NCBI RefSeq assembly: GCF_037688875.1
Contig: NZ_JAWDIE010000001.1
Coordinates: forward strand, 124,001 to 188,000
Length of the DNA: 64,000 nucleotides
Source of the DNA: Amphibiibacter pelophylacis
GTDB taxonomy: Bacteria; Pseudomonadota; Gammaproteobacteria; Burkholderiales; Burkholderiaceae_C
Reading direction: 5' to 3'
The position numbers and the translations under genes are program-made. The notes under the pieces were generated by a model. That model was not told the origin of the DNA and searched no databases. It saw only the letters and a program-made list of their open reading frames with translations. Every line of letters starts with the position of its first letter. Positions within the stretch are counted from its first letter, which is position 1. Positions 1-7,221 of this stretch are shown piece by piece.

Positions 1-222
1 GTGACGCGTCATACGGCAAAGCGCATCGCGGAACGGCTGGGTGTTGATGAAACACAGGCGATCCACATGGCGCTGTACACCCTGGCCGTCAAGCTCCTGC
101 CCCAATACGAGGCGGATGAGGGCGCGCTGACGGACGAACAGCTTCACCAGATCAGACAGCGTGTCCCGCAGGGCAAGAAACGTTCAGTACGAACCAGCCT
201 GTTCGAGGTGGAGTCGGCATGA
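1..222 (+). CDS. Antitoxin-like small protein, partner of the downstream MazF/PemK-like protein
   Basis: This is a 73-residue protein whose frame is open from base 1 with a GTG, so the true start may lie before the window. It is charged and helical in composition (TAKRIAERLGVDETQAIHMAL near the N-terminus). Its stop overlaps the ATG of the downstream toxin-like gene at 219, the usual antitoxin-toxin arrangement. By analogy with such pairs it would bind the toxin and autoregulate the operon. I do not recognise a named DNA-binding fold with certainty, so the antitoxin role is inferred from size, order and overlap. Confidence 0.6.
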   Translation: MTRHTAKRIAERLGVDETQAIHMALYTLAVKLLPQYEADEGALTDEQLHQIRQRVPQGKKRSVRTSLFEVESA

Positions 223-629
223 TCCACCAGCGGTGGGGCGAGCCTACTGCTGGCGAGATCGTCTGGTGCCACTTTCCCGACGACATCCATCCGCGTCCCA
301 AGCCCCGGCCAGCACTGGTACTTGCGGTCTTTGATGACGAGACGCCGCCGTATTACGTTCGGGTGGCCTACGGAACCAGCCAGCGCACGACCACGCTGCA
401 CCGGGGCGAATTCGCCATCTTGCGCGACCGTAATCCGGCCGCCTATGCAGCTGCAGGCCTCAGTTATGACACCAAGTTCGATCTGAAACAGGCGCTGGAC
501 CTGCCCTACACAACAGAATGGTTCTCGGTGCCGCCAGCGGCCCCCCACGGCCAGACGCCGAAGCTGGGCATTCTGCATCCTTCGCTGGTGCGCGCCGTGC
601 AGGCTGCATTTCAAGCTGCCAAGGGGTGA
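219..629 (+). CDS. MazF/PemK-like type II toxin (probable endoribonuclease)
   Basis: This 136-residue protein begins with GEIVWCHFPDD and continues through a PALVL segment (about residues 12-45), resembling the PemK/MazF beta-barrel start where 'G-[DE]-[IV]-V' is followed by a Pro/Arg-Pro-Val/Leu motif. Family members cleave mRNA and are neutralised by a cognate antitoxin. The start overlaps the upstream small gene. The stop lies 2 bases from the stop of the convergent yicC, so the pair was inserted tightly against a core gene. The C-terminal half is longer than the shortest MazF proteins, so it may be a divergent PemK-like family. Confidence 0.6.
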   Translation: MIHQRWGEPTAGEIVWCHFPDDIHPRPKPRPALVLAVFDDETPPYYVRVAYGTSQRTTTLHRGEFAILRDRNPAAYAAAGLSYDTKFDLKQALDLPYTTEWFSVPPAAPHGQTPKLGILHPSLVRAVQAAFQAAKG

Positions 630-631
630 AA

Positions 632-1573
632 TTATTCGATGTTCTGCACCTGCTCGCGCATCTGCTCGATCAGCACTTTCATGTCGATGGCGATGGCCGT
701 GCTGTCCAGCGCGCTGGATTTGGAGCCCAGGGTGTTGGCCTCGCGGTGCAGCTCCTGGATCAGGAAATCCAGGCGCTTGCCCAGATCGCCGCCCTGGGCG
801 AGCTGGCGGTCGATTTCGTCCAGGTGCACCGAGAGGCGGTCCAGTTCTTCGGCCACGTCAATGCGCAGGGCCAGCGCGGCGGCTTCGGCCAGGGCGCGGT
901 CGCTGGCCTGGCTGGCGTCCACGGTGGCGGCGCTGCCCTCGGTCTGGCTGGCCTGGGCCAGCGCCTGGTGCCAGCGCTCGATGAAACGCGCCTGCTGACG
1001 CTGCACGATCTGCGGCACCAGCGGCCGCGCCTGCGTGACCAGCGCGCGCAGGCCGGCGGTGCGCTCGCGCAGGCTGTCGGCCAGGCGCTCGCCTTCGCGG
1101 GCACGCGCTTCGCGCAGGGCGGCCAGCGCCTGGTCGGCGCAGGCCAGCACATCGTCGTCGCGCAGCGGGGTGCGGTTGGGCTGGCGGGTCAGCTGCAGCA
1201 CGTCCATCACGCTCAGCGGCTGGGCCTGCGGCAGCCAGCCGCGCACGGCCGATTCCAGATGGCTCAGACGGCCCAGCACCTCGCTGGCCGGAGCCTGCGG
1301 CAGGGGGCTGCTGGATGGATCGGCGCTGCGCGTGTCCACCCGCAGTTCGACCTTGCCGCGCTTGAGCTGGCGCGTCAGGCGCTCGCGCAGGGCGGGCTCC
1401 AGGTGGCGCAGCTCGTCGGGCAGGCGCAGAACGGCGTCCAGAAAGCGACTGTTCACGCTGCGCACATCGACGCTGAAACTGCCCGTTGCGGGCGCCGCCG
1501 TAGCGGCCGAATTGTGGGATTGCGCCCCCGCAAACGTCACGCTTGCGTATCCCGTCATGCTGTAGACTGCCAT
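632..1573 (-). CDS. yicC: YicC-family endoribonuclease
   Basis: This 313-residue protein has the diagnostic N-terminus MAVYSMTGYASV, the SVDVRSVNSRFLDAVLRLP segment around residues 33-50 and a C-terminal DUF1732 region (DFLIQELHREANTLGSKS, then KVLIEQMREQVQNIE). YicC proteins are metal-dependent endoribonucleases that influence small-RNA turnover. Length is close to the E. coli protein (287 aa) plus a slightly longer middle. The ATG at 1573 is used; an internal ATG five codons later (MTGYA) is possible. In Burkholderiales yicC commonly neighbours gmk and a kinase/phosphatase pair; here the kinase pair is present and divergent, while a TA pair takes the other side. Confidence 0.93.
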   Translation of the reverse strand: MAVYSMTGYASVTFAGAQSHNSAATAAPATGSFSVDVRSVNSRFLDAVLRLPDELRHLEPALRERLTRQLKRGKVELRVDTRSADPSSSPLPQAPASEVLGRLSHLESAVRGWLPQAQPLSVMDVLQLTRQPNRTPLRDDDVLACADQALAALREARAREGERLADSLRERTAGLRALVTQARPLVPQIVQRQQARFIERWHQALAQASQTEGSAATVDASQASDRALAEAAALALRIDVAEELDRLSVHLDEIDRQLAQGGDLGKRLDFLIQELHREANTLGSKSSALDSTAIAIDMKVLIEQMREQVQNIE

Positions 1574-1619
1574 TTCCGCCCTTGTTCAAGCCGTACCGTA
1601 CAGGCACTTTCGCGCCATT

Positions 1620-2585
1620 ATGTCCAAAACCAAACCGGCTCCCCTGCCTCCGGGCACTGCCGTAGGGTCCTACCGCATCATCCGGAAGCTGGCCGCAGGC
1701 GGTTTTGGCATTGTTTACCTGGCCGAAGACAGCCAGCGGCGCATGGTGGCCGTCAAAGAATACCTGCCCTCGACGCTGGCCGAGCGCACCCAGGGCGAAC
1801 TCTGTCCCCGCGTCAAGGCCGAAAAGCAGGCGCTCTACCGTCTGGGCCTGAAAAGCTTTTTCGAAGAAGGCCGCGCGCTGGCCCAGATCGACCATCCCAG
1901 CGTGGTCTCGGTGCTGGATTTTTTCCGCGAGCACGAAACCGTCTACATGGTGATGAACTACCTGCAGGGCGATACGCTGCAGGATTTCATCGTGACCGCG
2001 CGCGATCTGAACCGCGAGAAAATCTTCCGCGAATCGACCATCCGCTCGCTGTTTGACGAGATCCTGCGCGGCCTGCGCATCGTCCACCAGAACAAGACGC
2101 TGCACCTGGACATCAAGCCCGGCAACATCTTCGTCACCAGCGACAACCGCGCGGTGCTGCTCGATTTCGGCGCCGCCCGCGAAGTGCTGAACAAAGAGGG
2201 CAACTTCACCCGGCCCATGTACACGCCCGGTTTTGCCGCGCCCGAAATGTACCGGCGCAACGGCCAGCTGGGGCCGTGGACCGATATTTACGCCATCGGC
2301 GCCTGCATTTACGCCTGCATGCAGGGTTTTCCGCCGCACGACGCCAAGCAGCGCCAGGACAACGACCGGCTGGCGATGTCGATGTCGCGGCTGCGCAATG
2401 TCTACTCGGACAAGCTGCTGGAAATCACCCAGTGGTGCATGGCGCTGGACGCCGACCGCCGCCCGCAGAGCGTCTTTGCCCTGCAGAAGGTGCTGGCCCG
2501 CGAGGTCGAGCGCCAGTACACCCGCCTGTCGCTGGGCGAGCGCGTGAAAATGCAGCTGGAAAACCTGACCAGCCCGCGCGCATGA
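1620..2585 (+). CDS. Bacterial Ser/Thr protein kinase (Hanks type)
   Basis: This is a 321-residue cytoplasmic kinase. Visible motifs are the glycine loop LAAGGFGIVY (24-33), the ATP-anchoring Lys46 in VAVKE, the catalytic loop HLDIKPGNIF with Asp164 (HLD in place of HRD), DFG at 182-184, and an APE-equivalent AAPEMY followed by DIYAIGACIY. There is no transmembrane segment and no PASTA or sensory domain, so the protein ends soon after the kinase fold. The stop codon overlaps the start of the PP2C phosphatase (ATGA), suggesting translational coupling and a reversible phosphorylation module. Substrates cannot be read from sequence. Confidence 0.93.
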   Translation: MSKTKPAPLPPGTAVGSYRIIRKLAAGGFGIVYLAEDSQRRMVAVKEYLPSTLAERTQGELCPRVKAEKQALYRLGLKSFFEEGRALAQIDHPSVVSVLDFFREHETVYMVMNYLQGDTLQDFIVTARDLNREKIFRESTIRSLFDEILRGLRIVHQNKTLHLDIKPGNIFVTSDNRAVLLDFGAAREVLNKEGNFTRPMYTPGFAAPEMYRRNGQLGPWTDIYAIGACIYACMQGFPPHDAKQRQDNDRLAMSMSRLRNVYSDKLLEITQWCMALDADRRPQSVFALQKVLAREVERQYTRLSLGERVKMQLENLTSPRA

Positions 2586-3316
2586 GGTTTTCGGTCTTCC
2601 AGATGTCGCGCACCGGCGGCCGGGCGCGCAACGAAGACCGCGTGGGTTACACCTACACCCGCGACAGCGCGCTCTTCCTGCTCGGCGACGGCATGGGCGG
2701 CCACGCCGACGGCGACAAGGCGGCGCAGATGGCGCTGCACGCGCTCTCGCAGTCCTTTCATGAGCAGGCCGCGCCTGAACTGGACGACCCCGCCGCTTTC
2801 CTGCGCGAGGGTATGCTGCTGGGCCACCGCCGCCTTCAGGCGCTGGTCGAAGGCGCGCACCCCGATACATCGCCGCGCACGACGCTGGTCGGCTGCGTGC
2901 TGCAGCGGGGCCGGGCGCTGTGGGCGCATTGCGGCGATTCGCGCCTGTATGCGCTGCGCGGCGGCGTGCTGCTGTCGCGCACGCGCGATCACTCTTATGC
3001 CGAGCTGCAGTCGCGTCTGGTGCCCGGCGCCCGCGCGGGCGAGTCGCTGAACCGCAACGTGCTCTACACCTGCCTGGGCAGCCCGGGCGAGCCGGTGATT
3101 GACTTGTCCGAGCCGCTGCCGCTGCAGGTTGGCGACCGCTTTCTGCTGTGCAGCGACGGCCTGTGGGAAGCGCTGGACGACAGCTACATCGCCCGCAGCC
3201 TCGCGCAGCCGCGCGACCTGGCACAGATCCTGCCCCCGCTGGTCGACGAGGCACTGGAGCTCAACGGCGAGCGCGGCGACAACGTCTCGGCGCTCGCGGT
3301 GGAGTGGCAGGGCTGA
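2582..3316 (+). CDS. PP2C-family Ser/Thr protein phosphatase
   Basis: The 244-residue protein begins at the ATG overlapping the kinase stop. PPM/PP2C motifs are in order: RNEDR (16-20), the metal-binding GDGMGGH (35-41), GDSRLYALR near 119-127, a CSDGLWEALDD segment, and the C-terminal GDNVSAL metal motif. It would dephosphorylate Ser/Thr residues using two Mn/Mg ions, most likely reversing the upstream kinase. No membrane segment or sensor domain is present. In related genomes this pair is usually followed by rph and rdgB; here a convergent RelE-type TA pair follows. Confidence 0.93.
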   Translation: MRFSVFQMSRTGGRARNEDRVGYTYTRDSALFLLGDGMGGHADGDKAAQMALHALSQSFHEQAAPELDDPAAFLREGMLLGHRRLQALVEGAHPDTSPRTTLVGCVLQRGRALWAHCGDSRLYALRGGVLLSRTRDHSYAELQSRLVPGARAGESLNRNVLYTCLGSPGEPVIDLSEPLPLQVGDRFLLCSDGLWEALDDSYIARSLAQPRDLAQILPPLVDEALELNGERGDNVSALAVEWQG

Positions 3317-3330
3317 ACAAAACCCATATC

Positions 3331-3362
3331 CCCCTGCCAAAGGGGAGCCCTCCACGCAGGGG
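3331..3362. repeat. Inverted repeat between PP2C and RelE-like toxin genes
   Basis: CCCCTGC at 3331-3337 is repeated inverted as GCAGGGG at 3356-3362 with an 18-base loop. It lies in the 64-base gap between the convergent phosphatase and toxin genes. It could act as a bidirectional stem for transcript ends, but there is no T-run, so termination is only a guess. Confidence 0.4.
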
Positions 3363-3380
3363 AATTGAAGGCATGGGGTT

Positions 3381-3668
3381 TCAGGGCTGCGGCGGAAATT
3401 CGCGCCGGGAATGCACGACGCTGACAACTTCGATCCCGCCGTCTGCCGCCCGGTACAGAACGATGTAATTCGGATGAGCAACGATCTCGCGCAATCCCGG
3501 TACCCGGTCGCTGTGGCGGAACAGTTTCGGATGCAGGGCCGCCGACAGTACGGCCCGCTCGATCACAGTGCGAAGCCGCCGGGATGCCGCTGGATTTTCA
3601 CGCGCAATGAAAGTCAGGATCTGGCGCAGATCATCGCGGGCTGAAGCGCGCCAGAGAATGCGCGCCAT
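3381..3668 (-). CDS. RelE/ParE-family toxin
   Basis: This 95-residue protein has the ParE/RelE layout: N-terminal helix with WRASARDDLRQILTFIA, a middle RLRTVIERAV helix, then HPKLFRHSDRVPGLREIVAHPNYIVLYRA and the terminal strand EVVSVVHSRREFPP. The 'V-x-HPNYIV-x-Y' and 'EVV-x-V-HSRR' strands are typical of ParE-like toxins, which attack gyrase or mRNA depending on the branch. Its ATG overlaps the antitoxin stop (ATGA at 3667-3670 on the minus strand), so the two genes are co-translated, antitoxin first. Confidence 0.88.
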   Translation of the reverse strand: MARILWRASARDDLRQILTFIARENPAASRRLRTVIERAVLSAALHPKLFRHSDRVPGLREIVAHPNYIVLYRAADGGIEVVSVVHSRREFPPQP

Positions 3669-3859
3669 CAGCTTTGGGGCGGCTCAGTCTCGATGTGGTC
3701 AATCAGTGCATCCAGCTCAGCCATAACGGCGCCGTGCTCGACCGGCGGTCGCGCATCCGCCAGGCTGGCGGCGGTCTTACGCTGCAGCCATGCGGTGTAG
3801 CTGGCCTCTTGGTCGGTGCTCTCAAATTCGGAGACCAACGGTGAAAGTGAGGGGGGCAT
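3668..3859 (-). CDS. Antitoxin of the RelE/ParE-type pair
   Basis: This 63-residue acidic protein (MPPSLSPLVSEFESTDQEASYTAWL, ending VMAELDALIDHIETEPPQS) lies directly upstream of the toxin and overlaps it. Size, acidity and a C-terminal helix that could wrap the toxin fit an antitoxin. I see no clear ribbon-helix-helix or HTH at the N-terminus, so autorepression is not supported. The DQEASYTAWL segment resembles small stability-type antitoxins that accompany ParE homologues. Confidence 0.75.
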   Translation of the reverse strand: MPPSLSPLVSEFESTDQEASYTAWLQRKTAASLADARPPVEHGAVMAELDALIDHIETEPPQS

Positions 3860-3990
3860 GAAGAACTCCTGATGGAATAAAGCTGATAACAGCTTTCATG
3901 GCTGGGCATCTTCGCTCAAAACACCGCGCTGTGGCTGCAGTTTGAACCCCATGACTTCGATCCACAAGCGCTCCCCCTGCCCAGAAGGCG

Positions 3991-4008
3991 CCCCGGCCTA
4001 GGCCGGGG
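3991..4008. repeat. Perfect 18-bp GC palindrome downstream of icd
   Basis: CCCCGGCCTAGGCCGGGG is a perfect palindrome 11 bases beyond the icd stop codon. Position fits a transcript-end hairpin for icd on the minus strand, but no U-run follows, so it may act as an RNA 3' stabiliser. The rest of the gap (3860-4019) shows no gene. Confidence 0.5.
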
Positions 4009-4019
4009 GAGGGGTGGCC

Positions 4020-6251
4020 TCAGACGCTGGCCAGCGCCTGGTTGAAGGTGCTGCTGGGGCGCATCACCTGGGCCAGCTTCTGCTCGTCGGGCTTGAAGTA
4101 GCCGCCGATGTCCACGGGCTTGCCCTGGACGGCTTTCAGTTCGGCGACGATCTTCTGCTCGTTGTCGGCCAGGGTCTTGGCCAGCGGCGCGAAGTGCGCA
4201 GCCATGGCGGCGTCTTCGGTCTGTTCGGCCAGGGCCTGAGCCCAGTACTTCGCCAGATAGAACTGGCTGCCGCGGTTGTCGAGCTCGCCCGTCTTGGGGC
4301 TGGGGCCCTTGTTGTTGTCCAGCAGCTGGCCGGTGGCGGCGTCCAGCGTTCTGGCCAGCAGCTTGGCGCGCGCGTTACCGGTCTTGAGGCCGAGATCTTC
4401 CAGGCTGACGGCCAGCGCCAGGAATTCGCCCAGGCTGTCCCAGCGCAGGTGGTTTTCTTCCACCAGCTGCTGCACGTGCTTGGGCGCCGAGCCACCCGCG
4501 CCGGTTTCGTACATGCCGCCGCCCGCCATCAGCGGAACGATGGACAGCATCTTGGCGCTGGTGCCCAGCTCCATGATGGGGAAGAGATCGGTCAGGTAAT
4601 CACGCAGGATGTTGCCCGTGGCGCTGATGGTGTCCAGGCCGCGGATCACGCGCTCCAGGGTGTAGCGCATGGCGCGCACCTGGCTCATGATCTGGATGTC
4701 CAGCCCGGTGGTGTTGTGCTCGTGCAGGTACATCTTGACCTTGGTGATCAGCTGCGCCTCGTGCGGGCGGTACTGGTCCAGCCAGAACACCACCGGCATG
4801 CCGGAATTGCGTGCGCGCGTCACGGCCAGCTTGACCCAGTCGCGGATGGCGGCGTCCTTGCACTGGCACATGCGCCAGATGTCACCGGCTTCGACGTCCT
4901 GGCTGAGCAGCACTTCGCCGGTGTTGATGTCGGTGATGTTGGCCACGCCGTCTTCGCTGATCTCGAAGGTCTTGTCGTGCGAACCGTACTCTTCGGCCTG
5001 CTGCGCCATCAGGCCCACGTTGGGCACCGTGCCCATGGTTTTCGGGTCGAAAGCGCCGTGCCATTTGCAGAAGTTGATGATCTCCTGGTAGATGCGCGCG
5101 AAGGTCGATTCTGGCATCACGGCCTTCACGTCTTTCAGGCGGCCGTTGGCGTCCCACATCTTGCCGCCGTTGCGGATCATGGCGGGCATGGAGGCGTCCA
5201 CGATGATGTCGTTGGGCGAGTGGAAGTTGGTGATGCCCTTGGCCGAATCGACCATGGCCAGCTCGGGACGGTGCTCGTGGCAGGCGTGCAGATCGCGTTT
5301 GATTTCTTCCTGCTTGCTCTGCGGCAGGGTGGCGATTTTGGCGTACAGGTCGGCCATGCCGTTGTTGACGTTGACGCCCAGTTCCTTGAACGTGGCGGCG
5401 TGCTTCTCGAAGGCGTCCTTGTAGAAAATGCGCACGCAGTGGCCGAACACGATGGGGTGCGAGACCTTCATCATCGTTGCCTTGACGTGCAGCGAGAACA
5501 TCACGCCGGTCTTGCGCGCGTCTTCAATTTCTTTCTCGTAGAAGGCCAGCAGCGCCTTCTTGCTCATGAACATGCTGTCGATGACCTCGCGGTCCAGCAG
5601 CGACACCTTGGGCTTGAGGACGATGGTCTGGCCGCTCCTGGTGATCAGCTCCATGCGCACGTCGCGGGCGCGGTCCAGCGTCATCGATTTTTCGCCGTGG
5701 TAGAAGTCACCCGCGTGCATGTGCGAGACGTGCGAGCGCGAGGCCTGGCTCCACTCGGCCATGCTGTGCGGGTTCTTGCGCGCGAATTCCTTGACGGCCT
5801 TGGGCGCGCGGCGGTCCGAGTTGCCTTCACGCAGCACGGGGTTGACGGCCGAGCCGATGCAGCGGGCGTAGCGCGCCTTGATGGCTTTTTCTTCGTCGGT
5901 TTTGGGCGCGTCGGGGTAGTCAGGCAGGGCGTAACCCTTGGCCTGCAGCTCTTTGATGGCAGCGGTGAGCTGGCCGACCGAGGCGCTGATGTTGGGCAGC
6001 TTGATGATGTTGGCGTCGGGCTTGAGCGTCAGCTGGCCCAGCTGGCTGAGCGTGTCGGGCACGCGCTGCCCTTCGGTCAGCACTTCGGGGAACTGGCCCA
6101 GGATGCGCGCGGCCACCGATATGTCACTGGTGCTGACCTCGATGCCGGCCGGCTGCGTGAATGCGCGGATCACCGGCAGGAAAGCGTGGGTCGCCAGCAG
6201 CGGGGCCTCGTCGGTCAGGGTGTAGACAATGGTGGGCTGTTTGTCACTCAT
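4020..6251 (-). CDS. icd: Isocitrate dehydrogenase, NADP-dependent, monomeric type
   Basis: This 743-residue protein matches the monomeric IDH family in length and sequence (TIVYTLTDEAPLLATHAFLP at the N-terminus; SNRDRR-type motif seen as GNSDRRAPKAVKEFARKNPH; HVKATMMKVSHPIVFGH; LDQYRPHEAQLI; IMELGTSAKMLSIVPLMAGG). It oxidises isocitrate to 2-oxoglutarate with NADP+ in the TCA cycle, using a single-chain architecture unrelated in size to the dimeric enzyme. The start is the ATG at 6251, preceded by CGGAGAACGCC as ribosome-binding site; the open frame runs 39 codons further upstream but lacks family similarity there. The gene is monocistronic. Confidence 0.96.
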   Translation of the reverse strand: MSDKQPTIVYTLTDEAPLLATHAFLPVIRAFTQPAGIEVSTSDISVAARILGQFPEVLTEGQRVPDTLSQLGQLTLKPDANIIKLPNISASVGQLTAAIKELQAKGYALPDYPDAPKTDEEKAIKARYARCIGSAVNPVLREGNSDRRAPKAVKEFARKNPHSMAEWSQASRSHVSHMHAGDFYHGEKSMTLDRARDVRMELITRSGQTIVLKPKVSLLDREVIDSMFMSKKALLAFYEKEIEDARKTGVMFSLHVKATMMKVSHPIVFGHCVRIFYKDAFEKHAATFKELGVNVNNGMADLYAKIATLPQSKQEEIKRDLHACHEHRPELAMVDSAKGITNFHSPNDIIVDASMPAMIRNGGKMWDANGRLKDVKAVMPESTFARIYQEIINFCKWHGAFDPKTMGTVPNVGLMAQQAEEYGSHDKTFEISEDGVANITDINTGEVLLSQDVEAGDIWRMCQCKDAAIRDWVKLAVTRARNSGMPVVFWLDQYRPHEAQLITKVKMYLHEHNTTGLDIQIMSQVRAMRYTLERVIRGLDTISATGNILRDYLTDLFPIMELGTSAKMLSIVPLMAGGGMYETGAGGSAPKHVQQLVEENHLRWDSLGEFLALAVSLEDLGLKTGNARAKLLARTLDAATGQLLDNNKGPSPKTGELDNRGSQFYLAKYWAQALAEQTEDAAMAAHFAPLAKTLADNEQKIVAELKAVQGKPVDIGGYFKPDEQKLAQVMRPSSTFNQALASV

Positions 6252-6428
6252 GGCGTTCTCCGGCGGATGGGACGAATTGGAAAGAAAAAAGGCAGCTTTG
6301 GACATTGCCGCGCAGTCTGGGCAGCAAGATGCCCGATTTTGCTTGCGCTCACCTGTCCATCCAGCCATTTTGGCAAGAAAAACAGGCTGCGGCGGGTTTG
6401 GGGGAGAAATCGGGGGTGCTCGAGCTGA

Positions 6429-6803
6429 TCAGACCGAGGCGTTTTCGTCCGGCCTGGCGTCACTGCGGACCTGCTCTAGCTGGGCCAGGAGTTCTGGCAG
6501 ATTGATCTCTACAGTGTCCCAGACCACGTCCAGGTTGATGTCAAAGTAGCCATGGGCAATTCGGTTACGCATGCCGCGCATGCTGCTCCAGGGCACTGTC
6601 GCGTGAGCCGCCGCAAAACCAGGATGATCGTCCATGATGCGCGTGACAGACTCGCCAAGAATCAGCAGACTCATGATGACGGCCTGCTGGGTTCGCTTGT
6701 CTTCGAGAAAATCCTCCCGAACCAGACCTTCCACAAAGGCGCAGGCGTCGCTGGCGGCCTGATGCATGTGATCCAGGTAGTCGGCCAGCCGTTTTCCGCT
6801 CAT
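6429..6803 (-). CDS. hepT: HepT-like ribonuclease toxin (DUF86) of a HepT-MntA pair
   Basis: This 124-residue all-helical protein carries the HepT catalytic signature RX4HXY as RNRIAHGY near residues 80-87, preceded by ILGESVTRI, both typical of HEPN/DUF86 toxins. These act as ribonucleases or are silenced when the partner nucleotidyltransferase AMPylates the Tyr of the motif. Its start overlaps the upstream mntA stop by four bases. The pair is inserted between icd and the ABC exporter gene. Confidence 0.9.
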   Translation of the reverse strand: MSGKRLADYLDHMHQAASDACAFVEGLVREDFLEDKRTQQAVIMSLLILGESVTRIMDDHPGFAAAHATVPWSSMRGMRNRIAHGYFDINLDVVWDTVEINLPELLAQLEQVRSDARPDENASV

Positions 6804-7090
6804 ACCGGCTGTGCCTCGGCCAGAACTCTGGCGCGAAAGGTCGGTGGCAGATCGCCGGGGGTCAGCAGATCAACTGGCAGGCCCAGCAGCGTTTCCAGCT
6901 CCAGTTGCAGTCCGCCCAGATCAAACAGCGTGGTACCTGGCAGCGTGTCCACCAGCAGATCAATGTCGCTGCCTTCCCGGTCTGTGCCGTGCAGAACCGA
7001 TCCGAACACCCGCAGGTTGGCCGTACGGAAACGGCCTGCGGCTTCGCGGACGGCCAGCCGTTTCATTTCCAGCATATGGGAAGGTCGCAT
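6800..7090 (-). CDS. mntA: MntA-like nucleotidyltransferase antitoxin
   Basis: This 96-residue minimal nucleotidyltransferase shows the GSX10DXD motif as GSVLHGTDREGSDIDLLVD (about residues 30-48), followed by the short beta-strand LPVDLLTPGDLP that normally supplies the third acidic residue. In characterised systems MntA transfers AMP groups onto HepT and blocks its RNase activity. The order antitoxin-then-toxin with ATGA overlap fits. The annotated ATG gives MRPSHMLEMKR; a second ATG at codon 6 is possible. Confidence 0.9.
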   Translation of the reverse strand: MRPSHMLEMKRLAVREAAGRFRTANLRVFGSVLHGTDREGSDIDLLVDTLPGTTLFDLGGLQLELETLLGLPVDLLTPGDLPPTFRARVLAEAQPV

Positions 7091-7221
7091 GGATGCTTCG
7101 TTTTTATCGCAACAGGTTGAAATGGTAAGCGATTCCAGCGCGCTGCGTCGGGCTGTTTGACTGAGGCAAGGCCTTGCGGCCCGCCCTACAATCGCCCACT
7201 TCCCCAGCCTGATTGCCTGCC

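Noticed and set aside
858..3254. Long minus-strand open frame (798 codons) across the kinase and phosphatase genes
   Set aside because: It is antisense to yicC, stk and PP2C, is Arg/Ala-rich low-complexity and has no recognisable domain; GC-rich shadow frame.
7160..7200. TACAAT box as promoter of the ABC exporter
   Set aside because: No acceptable -35 at proper spacing; not listed as a feature.
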